Source: Beroe ovata
Lineage: Eukaryota; Ctenophora; Nuda; Beroida; Beroidae
Reading direction: 5' to 3'
DNA: 64,000 nt
Assembly (NCBI GenBank): GCA_946803715.1
Contig: CAMPET010000042.1
Span: 338,815 to 402,814, forward strand
Positions within the stretch are counted from its first letter, which is position 1, and every line of letters begins with the position of its first letter. The notes below the pieces were generated by a model. That model saw only the letters and a program-made list of their open reading frames with translations. It was not told the origin of the DNA and did no database searches. Shown here piece by piece: positions 1 to 11,021 of the stretch. Made by a program: the position numbers and the translations under genes.

Positions 1-1511
1 TAATTCCCCATGTCATCTGCAATTCCTCTTCGTCCATGATCATCATACTGGTCACTAATTGGTCAATCATTCCACCTAGATACCGGTAACTATAGTATTA
101 GATTGAGTTAAAGGGCCAACGCCGTTCCAATACTATGCTTCTTATCTCTGTACGTGGTAACAATTGTTATTTACTACCATTACATGGCCACAGTAGTTAT
201 GGATGGAGCTTGGTCAATGGTCACGCAACCTAGGCCTATGCCAGTATAAGTTATCTACGGTAACGTACTATTCTGCGGGACCCCGTGCTCATAAACTAGA
301 ATTAACTTACTTATACCACGGTTACTTGCCCTGGTATAATAAGTAATAAGTAAGTCAATTCTTGTTTATAAGTAAGTTGTGATAATTGATAGCGACACTA
401 TCCTATGATATGTATGTTATAGTTCAGCTACACAGAATTATAATAGAGTAGATGCTGTGTGGTAAGTTTAGAACTATAGTGATTGGCCTCTATTCATGGT
501 AATAGTACCCACTTCATAACAATGTACACGTGCTGAGTATTATATACGTTGTAAACACAGTCAGCAGTCATATCTCTCGCTTAGAGCTCAGCTTGACCGA
601 AGCGTCGCTCAGTGAGTCACACATGTAGCGCTATGATAGAACCTTGCACTTTCTGTGAAAGCTCATGTTTTGTTTGTATGTGACGGTGGTTCGTGGGCAG
701 ACAAAAATCGCGTTTTTCATTAAAATCTGCCAATATATAATCTGTGAAGTGGTCACGGTTGCTTATACCCAACCTGGTTGGTACTTGGTGAAAGCAACAT
801 TTATAGTTCAATATGTTTAGCAATCGTGCTGTAGCCACAAAGCCTCGCCAGATGGTGTTCTGTGGTCTCAGATCTGGGATCAATTAGTAGTAGTATCATA
901 TGAGTTAATAGCATCATCATATGGAGTGTTCTCCAATACACGCGATATATTGAACTTTACCGGATATAATATGAGCTCGAAAATGTGGAATCAGCAATTT
1001 CATTACTTTTCTGTCAGATTAATTGAAATCTGGGAATATATATTGTACCACTATCTTACTTTCATAAGATAGCTGATACTCTGATACCATGGTTTTATCA
1101 TTGAGATCACTCCCGTGTTGATGCTTCTTCCTCCAATATTTGTGTGTGACGTGTGTGTGTGTGTGTGTATGTGTGTGTGAGTGTCTTTTTGAGTCTGTAT
1201 TTCTGTGTCTGTGTGTGTCTGTGCGTTCTTCTGACATTCTTATTTCGTTCTTCATTTATTCTTTTTTTCAATACAGTTGTATTGAAAGACCGGAAGATAT
1301 CATTCTCCAACTCCAGAACTCTATGTGATTTTTTACTCGATATATTGTGTTGATTTGCTACTCATGACCATGCTAATCTTCTATCGGCTCCGCAACTTGT
1401 ACCTTGATACAAGCGCAGTTTTTCCCCATATTACGAAATTTCAGAGAAACGTACTATTCCTCGTCCTGGTTCATACTCTGATCTATCCCATTACATCACC
1501 TCTTCCACAGG
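1..1511. other. Upstream intergenic sequence
   Basis: No coding exon could be supported here. The short ORFs lack splice context or family resemblance, and several are by-products of the TG microsatellite at about 1141-1228. An AT-rich TATA-like stretch lies near 538-550, but no linked transcript start is evident. The part just upstream of 1512 presumably holds the 5' UTR and promoter of the receptor gene. Confidence 0.5.
1141..1228. repeat. TG-rich microsatellite
   Basis: Interrupted (TG)n tract with GA, AC and TCT interruptions. It produces long spurious open frames on both strands (Cys-Val and Thr-His repeats). Confidence 0.9.
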
Positions 1512-2552
1512 ATGAATGATCCCACTTCACCCCCAGCTCCAGCAGCCCCATACACGCCCCTCTTTTGGGCAGATAACCTCCTATTTGTTGTGTATCTCAT
1601 CTGCTTCATTATCGGCATTCCTGGTAACATCATGGCGATGAAATACTTTACGAAGGAGCGCCGCATGACAAGCTATCTCTTCCTCTCCACGGCCGTGATT
1701 GACGTTATGGCACTCATTGTCAAGTGTATTCCTGTTGGTGTCAGTCTGCTCTGCCACAGAGAGCCGATGATATACAGTTCTCACTTCGCCTGTAACATCC
1801 TGGGCATGCTCCAAAATGCAACGATCATGGGAACGGTGTTTATCGTTGCCGTCCTCAGCTCCACCAGAACGTATTCCCTGGTCTTCCCTCTCAAGCATAT
1901 CCGGAGGAAGGTGGTTGCCTGGTGCATGGTGGTGTACTTCATCATCCTGACCCTCCATGAAGTCCTGCCCGTGGCCCTGGGTAAGCTCCGCTTCACTTAC
2001 AGTCGGGAGGATGTCATCTGCTGGGATGGCGGGAGTCTGTCAACATACGATGACGTGGTGGATAGCCTCTTCCTGGCTCTTCCCATCGTCCCCATAGCAA
2101 TGTGCTGTATAGTGTCGGTTCACCAGGTGTACTACTCGCAGCAGAACCAAGTGTCGCGGAGCAGACTCAAGAGGAATGCCACCATCACCATCATCCTATA
2201 CACAGTGACGTACATCATACTGAATATCCCCAACTTTATCAATTATGTGCTCTGGAACATCACTTCCATTGTGTACTCATGGCCCGGGCCCATATACAGC
2301 TCCCTTTTCATGCAGTACTACAGTTGGAACATATCGGGTGAGCTCTGCCTGGTGCTGAACAGCACATTCAATCCTCTCATATACATTCTCCGCATCAAGA
2401 AGTACAGGGAGTGGGTGAAGGAAAAGGGAGGTAAGGTTAGATCCGCCACGAGAATGTCAGTTGTTATCATCAATGAGAGTGTTAACAACATGAGGAGAAG
2501 AACTTCTTGGCAAATATCCAGAAAGGAGAGCCAGTCTAATGGCATATTGTGA
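1512..2552 (+). CDS. Rhodopsin-like (class A) G protein-coupled receptor, intronless
   Basis: A 346-residue seven-transmembrane receptor in a single exon. Seen in the sequence: the TM1 Gly-Asn pair (residues 38-39), Cys94 before TM3 and Cys170 in extracellular loop 2 (the usual disulfide pair), and NPLIY at 287-291, the NPxxY motif of TM7. A short basic tail follows, ending in a Ser/Thr/Arg-rich stretch. The DRY motif at the end of TM3 is degenerate: it reads TRT (118-120), keeping the Arg but losing the acidic residue. TM6 lacks a CWxP motif. The N-terminus is short and Pro-rich with no signal peptide. It would act at the plasma membrane and signal through heterotrimeric G proteins. Ligand and subfamily cannot be assigned; lineage-specific intronless class A receptors are common in invertebrates. 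The ATG at 1512 is chosen because it starts just upstream of TM1. Confidence 0.9.
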   Translation: MNDPTSPPAPAAPYTPLFWADNLLFVVYLICFIIGIPGNIMAMKYFTKERRMTSYLFLSTAVIDVMALIVKCIPVGVSLLCHREPMIYSSHFACNILGMLQNATIMGTVFIVAVLSSTRTYSLVFPLKHIRRKVVAWCMVVYFIILTLHEVLPVALGKLRFTYSREDVICWDGGSLSTYDDVVDSLFLALPIVPIAMCCIVSVHQVYYSQQNQVSRSRLKRNATITIILYTVTYIILNIPNFINYVLWNITSIVYSWPGPIYSSLFMQYYSWNISGELCLVLNSTFNPLIYILRIKKYREWVKEKGGKVRSATRMSVVIINESVNNMRRRTSWQISRKESQSNGIL

Positions 2553-5437
2553 TGACTGATGTCAATGAAATTTTGTGGCCTTCAGAATCAGAATTCAGAA
2601 AAGATCTCACTTATGAAAATGAGTGAGTATTGAATGAAACTTATCGCCGTTTGTATGCTATATATCCAATTGCATTCTTATTTGTTGAATTCAGTTTTAG
2701 AATGGAAATTTATTTGTGTAAATGCTGATTTAAATGTGTTGAAACCATGTTCTTACAGTTAAAAGGAAATATTTAATGCAATATTTGTTGAATCGACACT
2801 CTTCGTTTTTATTCTATACCAAGAAAAGAAATATTAACTCTTAAGATTAATTAGATGACATCCATTTTTTTCGTTTTCATCTAATTATTTTTGTACTCCA
2901 ATCCAAAAGGATGACATCGAATGCTCTCACCTAGCATATCTGAACATGTATGATAACGCTCCAATCACGAGTCCTCATTTCGAGATCATGAAATGATAAA
3001 TTTCTGAATCATGATATGGTACAATATTCGTTCTGATGCAGTTCTCACGGTACTTGACAATTGAAGATCATGACCGAATATTATCTATTGAAGTGACAGA
3101 TACTATTAAAAACGAACAATGTCGGTGCGGGTAATTTCACAAAAGACATGACTTGTTTTATCAGTTCAGCGACAAATTGAAAATTATAATCTCAGCTCGC
3201 ATATCCCGCAATCATGGGGTAGGTTTATGCTCAGTATTTCATATTCCTATGTCATATGAAGAATATATTGATCAGTAAAGCAAGATTTCATGAATTCTAA
3301 AGGTCATTTGATAGGAAAATGGTGCTTTCATTTTCTGTCAGTGACAAGACCGAAGTAGTGCAACAACAAGATCAGCGTGCAACAACAAGATCAGTGCCTC
3401 TTCTTAGTTATTATCTCTCTTAAAATGGAAAGATGAAAAAATAATTTATACTTAAAACTCTTCCATTGAACAAACAGGAGAAACTATTGAAGATAGTCAC
3501 GTTGCATCAAGTCACGTGAAATATTGAATCACGTGATTGATTGCACGCGATAGCCACATGATCAAGGATTGTAGAGACTTGTAGGTGCCGTGGAATTATA
3601 CCGCTAAAATGCTAAACCTCTCAGAAATTTCAAATTTTCTCTTCTCAATCTGATCGAACTTATTGACAAAATTAGCTCATCGACTGAATTTTATTGACGA
3701 TGATACTTAAGTGATCTTAACAACATTGTTCGATGATCGTAGTATGTTCGACTCCAATTAATTGACTGACCTTTCACGATGGTTTGGGCATCTCGAATTT
3801 AATGGTACAAGCAGTTGTCTAATGTGTGTTCCAATTCAACTAATGCATCGTATGTTGATCAATAATTGATTGTTTGATGGTTCTGTGACTCTGCGACGGT
3901 TTGTTGGCTTGATAATATGATAATGTTGTAGAATCGCACCCGCACGTTTCTCACAACACATACATATTACTCAATTACTCAATTATAACCGTTTAAGTAG
4001 CGAAATACTTCCTACTTTTCTTCCAATGATCTGCAATGATTCGATTGACCGATATCGATTCTCGACTGATCTCGATTGGAAAGATAAGAAATTAATGGTA
4101 CATGCGAAACCATTGAGTTTTGTGATCTTTTCAACAGCTCCTCCCCTTCAAGAAAGAAAGCCTGATAAAAGTTTGAATACCATGCGTTAATGTTATGATA
4201 TTGGGTTGTCATTGCAATGGTGCTGTAGGAGAGCTTTCATGGGTATTTTTTGAGGCCTACAGAGGCCTATGCGTGTTGCATTCATGGCACGACGGCACGT
4301 GTATATATGAATTATCACAAGCGTCAGTATTATAGCTTGACATAGGAACTGATTGCTTAAATAGCAACCTTATATTATAGAAGTGTGACTTTGTAAATGT
4401 GGAATTGATAGCTGTAAATTCTTAAATTCTACAAGGGGAAGCATATATACATTATTACTGATGTTATAGGATTAATCGATTGCTGGCCCAACTAACTTTA
4501 GGATTCACTTGCACATACCAGGCCTGACAAGACACACAATAAAGTAAAGCTCTGTTGACATTCCTATGAGTGCTCTTCTTCGTAGATGTCAAATTGACAT
4601 TTTCGATGCTTTGTGGGTTGAGCAAGAAATCAATTTGTCTGTCAAGGAGAGGTGACGAGAAATTTGATCAATACAGGAGAAAATTACCATATATTTTTGT
4701 ACTTTTGTAATGGATTGTGGTAGCTTGAGTACTTCGGGAGTGGCAAATCATTATAACTTCCCATTATTGTGCCCGGCAATGCGTGATGTATACAAACTAT
4801 ACAAATGTTGCTCAGAGAGGAGAGAGGGGTGGGATATTTGATCTGTTTGACTCCACCCTCTTCTTTAGATCGTGGCAGTTTGATTGCCAAACCTTAAAGT
4901 TGCCAAGTTGCATTGTGTGCTTCATCTTTTTGATCCACTAGCCACCTCTCTTCTTGAATTTGACGCGAGATGTCATGCCTTCAATGAACATTGAACATGT
5001 TTCTATAATATTTTAGGCTATTTGATACGGATTGTTCATGGATTATACTTTGATCCCCATGCACGTGTATACATAATACGTCAGGTGCACATGTATTGGA
5101 CAGCTGTTTTTTGGTTTCTATGACAGTCACAATGTCACATGTCTCTCGTATACCTCGCATATAGTGCATTCTCCGTCCAGCACAGTATTTATATATGCAT
5201 GGTTATTGTATTTATACACAGTATACATGATAGCGGGTGATAGGTGATCTTTGTGGTTTGTTGACCTTGCACCTTTTCATTCTTCTGGTCGCTGTCAAAC
5301 TTATTGTTTCGTTTCGTTGGAATTTTCATTGTTGAAATGCAACCCTGATTGGTGGACATCATTCGTTCAGTACCACTTCATTTATCCACCAAGGTGCATT
5401 CTCCTCTTGGTGACCCTGGTCACGTTCGTTGCCTGCC
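2553..5437. other. Intergenic region without recognisable genes
   Basis: AT-rich sequence of 2.9 kb. I found no conserved domain, convincing exon or repeated element. The small ORFs (for example 4012-4212 and 4684-4890 on the minus strand) show no family resemblance or splice context. Confidence 0.5.
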
Positions 5438-5542
5438 ATGCAATCCCTTCTGAAGTCTAACCTGTTCAATGTGGCTGAAACATTTGCTAGCGGGTGTAAT
5501 GTCTCCATCCGACACTGGCAGCTTCATGGGGATATTTCTCAG
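5438..5542 (+). CDS. Possible first coding exon of the SH3-containing gene
   Basis: An ATG at 5438 opens 35 codons ending in CAG before a GTGTGT donor at 5543, so it leaves the exon in phase 0. The next supported exon (6035) starts in phase 0, so the two would splice in frame. There is no recognisable domain, and the donor lies inside a TG microsatellite, which makes false donors easy. Treat as tentative. Confidence 0.3.
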
Positions 5543-5632
5543 GTGTGTGTGTCTGTGTGTGTGTGTGTGTGTGTCTGTGTGTCTGTGTCTGTGTGTGTCA
5601 GTGTGCCTGTCTGAGTGTGAGTCTGTGGCCGT
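5543..5632. repeat. TG/TCTG microsatellite
   Basis: Interrupted (TG)n and TCTG repeats right after the candidate exon. It gives spurious ORFs in both directions. Confidence 0.85.
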
Positions 5633-6034
5633 GTCTGTCTTGTATGTGTTTCCTTTTGATGAGTCGGCAATCCTAAGACAAAACACCATCGGATCCAATT
5701 TCGTATGAAAACCCAAAACCAGCACGTAAACCAAAATATGATTTGATACCGGAAAAAATAAAAACCCAACGTTAGAAAAACTAATGTCCATGATCGACAT
5801 TCAATAACCCTTTACTGAAGATTGTTGTATGAGGAGTCTCTATTTTGGCAAACATCAAATGTGGACTATTCCAAAATGTGGACTATCTCCAAAACCCTCA
5901 AAATCTCACTTGGAAGCTCATTACGTGCTCACTGATAAAAAAACTCAATTTATCACGTGACCGCTGATACACAACTCACCTCAACACTCCCGTCATTTCC
6001 CCAGCACACGACTCAACACATCTCCCCATTCCAG

Positions 6035-6390
6035 GGTGCTGACCGGATCCCTGCTTCTCTCCACTGTTTTTCCCTCTACCCCTACACAGCTCAGAACAAT
6101 GATGAGCTGACACTCCGGGTTAATGACGTCATCACGATCACTGAACAGAGTGACCCGCACTGGTGGATCGGGAGGGTGAGTTGAGCATGTATACCTGATT
6201 TTTTCGTACCTGTTGTGTTTTTGTTCGAGTGGGTGACGGGCGCAAATTCTTGTTTTTCAAGAGTTGTGTTTCTAGCTATAATTTTTTCAACGAAATCTCA
6301 TTTCCTCTCAGTCGGGAGCCGAGGTTGGTGTGTTACCCGCAAACTATGTGGAGCAGATCAACGACCAAGTCACGTGGGATACTGTTAAAG
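6035..6390 (+). CDS. SH3 domain exons of an intersectin-like protein (two exons)
   Basis: Two exons, 6035-6175 (acceptor CCAG, donor GTGAGT) and 6312-6390 (acceptor CTCAG, donor GTGAGT), join in frame into one SH3 domain. Visible hallmarks are the ALYDY-type start (here SLYPYTAQNNDELTLR), the Trp pair in PHWWIGR just before the intron, and the closing PANYVE motif. SH3 domains bind proline-rich ligands; in intersectin the last SH3 sits directly before the DH domain and can inhibit it. The second exon ends in phase 1. An acceptor at 11094 inside the downstream 5' exon also needs phase 1, so these exons could splice to the DH-PH-C2 exons 4.7 kb downstream. No EH domains and no further SH3 exons were found upstream. 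It could instead be a separate SH3 gene. Confidence 0.75.
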
Positions 6391-7115
6391 GTGAGTTTCT
6401 CCCATAGTTTCAACACGTGCAATTGCTCTTTGGGTTCAGTCAATTATAACGTAGAGTTGGTACGTATTATCAGCGAAGGGCAATGCTTAATCACCGGCGT
6501 AGCTTATGTACATGTAAAAAGCTTCTTACCTCTTGGAATAAATGTAATGAGTCTCAGTCATTATCGTACATATTATGATGCTTTTTAGTAGAAACGTGCT
6601 TCAAATAATCATCACTATGAAGTCCAGTTATAGCCCACACAACGTATTTTGTAGGTAGTGACTTCATGTTTATTGAGTTGGGTTACGATAGTATTTCATG
6701 GAAGAACGCTAAGTTTCTGACAACGCACGGATTCGACGAAATGAAACAGTCGTTTCAGACACGCCTAACATCGACTGTTTCTCTTTTTCTTATCTGTGCG
6801 TTGCCAGAAATTCAGAAATCTTGATGACTTGATCTTCAATGTTCATCCTAGGTTCATTTGTCATTTCCATATTCATTGGTACCAGTAGCAACGCTGGTTA
6901 AGACATATTATAGATGTCTGGTTTCACTTAGTATGATAACTTATATTAGTAAGTTAGTAACTGAGCTTTGTTACAAGTCTATCGCATATCATTATGCTGT
7001 TCGTTGTCAAGGTTATGTATGTATCATCATAACCACTTGTATACGCCATCCATTGCACAATGTATATCGTATACATTTCCACGTGTATACATGCATGTAA
7101 ATTGTATATTGTATA

Positions 7116-7150
7116 CAGTCACTGAATGTATACTTTACATTCAGTGACTG
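7116..7150. repeat. Short perfect inverted repeat
   Basis: Two 15-bp arms (7116-7130 and 7136-7150) are perfect reverse complements with a 5-base spacer. Half of one arm recurs a few bases downstream. It may be a hairpin or a dyad binding site; no function can be assigned. Confidence 0.75.
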
Positions 7151-7295
7151 CACAATGTACAGTCACTGCCATTGCCGCGCGTCCCTACTGTATTCTCATT
7201 TTTCCCACGCACTTTCCTAATCAAGCTACCTATGGGTCTGAGCCCTCGTCACCTGCCTGGCACATGACCTATACCCTCACAGTTACCATGGTAAC

Positions 7296-7557
7296 CACGT
7301 GTTGACCACATGACTACCACGTGTTTATCCCATGTTACCACACGGCAGGCGGTACACTGAGTGATGGTGTTGTATGCCGCGCAATGTTTCTAATATATAG
7401 CGCAGGTATTATATACAGCTCTACTATAGTATGTAACCACGATGACAGCTCCTTCACCAACAATGACACTTATAAGTTGTATCCAAGCTCCACGTGCACG
7501 TTACGTAACTGGAGCACGTGTCTCTGGTGCACATATATTCCGTTGCTAGGTCACGTG
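7296..7557. promoter_or_regulatory. Cluster of five CACGTG E-boxes
   Basis: Palindromic CACGTG occurs at 7296, 7318, 7491, 7515 and 7552, five times in 262 bp. CACGTG is the core site of bHLH-zip factors (Myc/Max, USF, MITF/TFE). The last copy is preceded by GT, as in lysosomal CLEAR elements. A regulatory role is inference from density alone. Confidence 0.4.
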
Positions 7558-8915
7558 GTACGATATAGTGTCACATGGGGTGTTGCAGTTCTATATATGC
7601 GATTTATTACTTATTCTCATCTTGTTGTCGTCAAAGTCTCGCTGTCACTCACACTGTTGCTTCAACCAAACGCTTCTCTACCCGACTGTACTCAAATGAG
7701 TACAACGAGTCAGTTTACCCAGTTCTAATGGGTGAAAAGTATCGATTTTCCGACGATTCGGTGTTACTCGTTCATCATCACTTATGTGAACTTAGACCGG
7801 TCTTTCTTATCGATGGTTATCACCTACTGTCCTACTTTTCTTGCTATCTGTGATTCATATTGACTCTCTGTGATTTCATATTGACTCTCATGCTGGACAG
7901 AGATTGTCTCAGCACCATTTCCCACATCAGCTATACCTATGTATACAACGCTTGATATCTGCTTCTGTAGTTAGCAGTGCTGACTCAGTACTGTTCCTAG
8001 TCTGTAGTAGGCGTGTCATGTGTATTGAAGGAAGAGTTTACTAGTGTTAGGGTATACTAGTCAGTACAACTACTACTATAGTGCTATAAACTCAGTATAC
8101 GTCTCACACTAAACAACGGCGAGCACTCATCATACATTATACTACATACCACTGTCAAATACAGAATTCTATGTCCAGGCTGCATTCGACATTCGTGGTA
8201 AAAGACTGGTGCTCTTTCATCAAACTGAGAGCTGTACTGTATAAATCTTGCCCATACCTAACTTTTATTTTCGTCTATAAAAACTTTCTCTCTCCTTTTT
8301 TCAGGGGGATTTTTTTCAGGGGGATTTTTTTCAAGGATTTGACACCTTGAACTACCTCCCTTCCCCGTTTCTAAATATAGATATCGTGTACTGATTTGGA
8401 AGTGTTGAAATGCCTTGTGTGTATGTCAGATACATGGTATAATATGTGCAGTACGGTCAATTTGTACAGGTATTGCTTCATGAGCGTTCATGGTTCTCGC
8501 ATATTTTGAACTATGGGACAGTTTTCAGTTGTCTTGCCAAATGAAGGAAATCAAAAATCTGTCGATAATTCGCCACTTATTCTATAGTTTCTTGTCCCGA
8601 AAAGTTACTGTTTAAGGTGTTTGACAGTGTTCAATGTCAAACTCCACTAGAGATAACACTCATTGTTTGTCCACCAATAGAATTCCACCTTAGCTCCTTA
8701 TCGGCCAATCAAAACCATCCATTTCCACCTACTCACCTCCAGAATATATGCCTAGATAACATAGTACTTCATGATAGTATACACCAAACTGACCAATAGC
8801 AGCCTTCCTCCCTTCTCTCTGTCCAATGAGATATGCCGATTTCATGGACAACAGCAACCTTCCTCATGGCTACATAACGACTTCCAACCTTGTTTATCAG
8901 TGTTCACACGTGACA

Positions 8916-8983
8916 NNNNNNNNNNNNNNNNNNNNNNNNNNNNNNNNNNNNNNNNNNNCACACACACACACACACACACACAC
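8916..8983. other. 43-bp assembly gap within a CA microsatellite
   Basis: Run of N at 8916-8958 followed directly by a (CA)n tract to about 8983. Sequencing probably failed in the dinucleotide repeat. Confidence 0.9.
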
Positions 8984-9290
8984 TGCTATTGATCATATAT
9001 TCCTTATCTCTCCACTGTCCTATAACGACTATCCTTTCTCGTTTGGTTTCCGTTCTCAAAGAAAAAAGAAGGGGTTGCTCCTCACTTCCTGCCACGTGTA
9101 TACAGAGGAGAATCTTGCACTGTCCTCTGCTGCTATCCTCGTTCCCCACTGCTGTGCTAGATGAGAGGATCCAGAGTAAGATATGACTCCACGTCTAAGA
9201 GCGGGTGTAAGCTTATCCTGTGGACTGCTAAAGATGAGCTCATGCAGGCTGGATATCACTACATCGACTATATCCCCTATCCGTGTGAGT

Positions 9291-9352
9291 AACACCATGG
9301 TAACGTCATGGTAACGTCATGGTAACATCATGGTAACACCATGGTAACATGT
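9291..9352. repeat. Minisatellite of a CATGGTAAC-containing 12-bp unit
   Basis: At least five head-to-tail copies of a unit containing CATGGTAAC with 2-3 variable bases, ending in an inverted copy (GTTACCATG). The spacing is too short and regular for a CRISPR, and this is eukaryotic DNA. Confidence 0.8.
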
Positions 9353-9424
9353 TACCATGACTACCAGTAGTAACAACAGAAGTAGTCCAGTTAGACTGTC
9401 ACTCTCCAGAAACTGACAGGAGAT

Positions 9425-10089
9425 TAACAATGTCTGTGAGTCGCCATGACAACTGTGACCATTGACTCATGACAGTCACTGAGTCATTAGTTGGTTGCAA
9501 TTATTGCATGCCAGTGCGTAGACACTTGAGATGTGCAACCTTTCCAATTGGTGGTCTATAACGGTCTTTTTGTCCTTACCTCTAACTCTGGCTACTGTAG
9601 TAGTACTTAGTAGTATATGTCCACCATCTGTATTTTATAGGCCATGCACCATTTCATAACATTTGATATGCCCAATTCACCATTATCAATGTGAACTATT
9701 CACTATCATACAATACGAATTTACCCTCTATTGAATTTCNTAACAATGTCTGTGAGTCGCCATGACAACTGTGCTATTGACTCATGATTATCACTAACTG
9801 GGTCATTAGTTGGTTGCAATTATTGCATGCCAGCGCGTAGACACTTGAGATGTGAAACCTTTCCAATTGATGGTCTATAACGGTCTTTTTGTTCTTACCT
9901 CTAACTCTGGCTACTATATTAGTACTAAGTACCTAGTATATGTCCACCATCTGCATTTTATAGGCCATGCACCATTTCATAACATTTGATATGCCCAATT
10001 CACCATTATTAATTAATTCACCATTATTATTATTAATGTGAACTATTCACTATTATCATACAATACGAATTTACCCTCTATTGAATTTC
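9425..10089. repeat. Direct duplication split by a single N (probable assembly artefact)
   Basis: 9425-9739 and 9741-10089 are near-identical in order and content, differing by scattered substitutions and small indels (for example extra TTATTA units in the second copy). The copies are separated by exactly one N at 9740. That pattern fits two alleles or overlapping contig ends placed in tandem rather than a true duplication. Confidence 0.8.
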
Positions 10090-11021
10090 AGTGGCTCAAC
10101 GTGCGTATGCTCAAGATTATTCCTCCCCATGAATCGCATGTTTTGGATTGTCTTTTTCACATAATAACACCCCCCCGCATATTCTTCTGTACCTACCTTC
10201 AGTACAATTTCTGTCAAATGTCATATACCCATGTTATTTCATCGTATTCTTCTCACAACAGCAACGCTGATTATCCTATCTAAAGTCTGTTTCTCAATTA
10301 TAGAGGTCTATAATGGAAGAGCGAGAGACTACAGCTTCTCATGCTGGCACCACAGATCACTTATGTTCTCTGTTCTCTTCTGTCACGTCACAGTTAGGTC
10401 AATCGGTAAATGTAGATGCTACACAGTTTTGGGTACAATTATTGGGAATTCCTAGACTTTGATAACGTTTGTACATTTCCAATGCTTTTGTCAGATTTCC
10501 GTGGGCTGTTGACGCCCTCAAATAAAATGAGAATTCGAAATCCAACATTGAACGTTCGCTAAACATATAGCTTCATTTTCGTCAGGCGGTGTTGTGTCAA
10601 CACATTGAATTTTGTTCGAACACTTGCATCCGATATTCGGTACAATTTGCGAATCCCTCGCGTCTTTTGTTCATTATTTTTCACAAGCCTGACGGCTGAC
10701 TCTATGGTGTACCGCACGTGATGTGTTTTGTTCATGTGTTTGCGCGGAAAAACTTGATGTAACGCTTGACAAGGTAGTTGTTACCTCTGAAGCTTTGTTC
10801 GTGCGGTCATACGGGTAGATCTGGTTACGTCAATGTAGGCTCTCGCACACACACACACATAACTCATGTGAGATGTGATTATGTCAAACAAAATCGCGCC
10901 ATAATAAAATGAGGCGTTCACCATGGTCGCACTGTCACGCTAGGTATGTTGAGTGTTCCACATAGTATGAATAACCTCCTGACAACACGTTCATTATCCA
11001 TCCCAATTAACAAGATATGAT

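Larger units (their letters stand above)
6391..11021. other. Intron or intergenic stretch with repeats and an assembly duplication
   Basis: No exon with family resemblance was found in these 4.6 kb. It contains a short inverted repeat (7116-7150), a cluster of CACGTG hexamers (7296-7557), a 16-bp direct repeat near 8303-8335, an N gap with flanking CA repeat (8916-8983), a 12-bp minisatellite (about 9291-9352) and a tandem duplication split by one N (9425-10089). If the SH3 exons belong to the downstream GEF gene, this is an unusually long intron for this genome. Confidence 0.5.

Noticed and set aside
5539-5800. Thr-His and Cys-Val repeat ORFs on both strands
   Set aside because: Translations of TG/CA microsatellite, as are those near 1019-1353, 8904-9149, 24508-24895 and 25735-26115.
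7321-7728. 135-codon ORF near the E-box cluster
   Set aside because: No domain, no splice context, low-quality composition; it overlaps another open frame at 7575-7853 equally lacking support.
9161-9288. Possible exon after a TAG acceptor, reading SGCKLILWTAKDEL
   Set aside because: Its phase does not fit the SH3 exon upstream, it ends in a stop before the minisatellite, and no family is recognised.
9291-9352. CRISPR-like short repeats
   Set aside because: Units are about 12 bp with no spacers, in a eukaryotic genome: a minisatellite.
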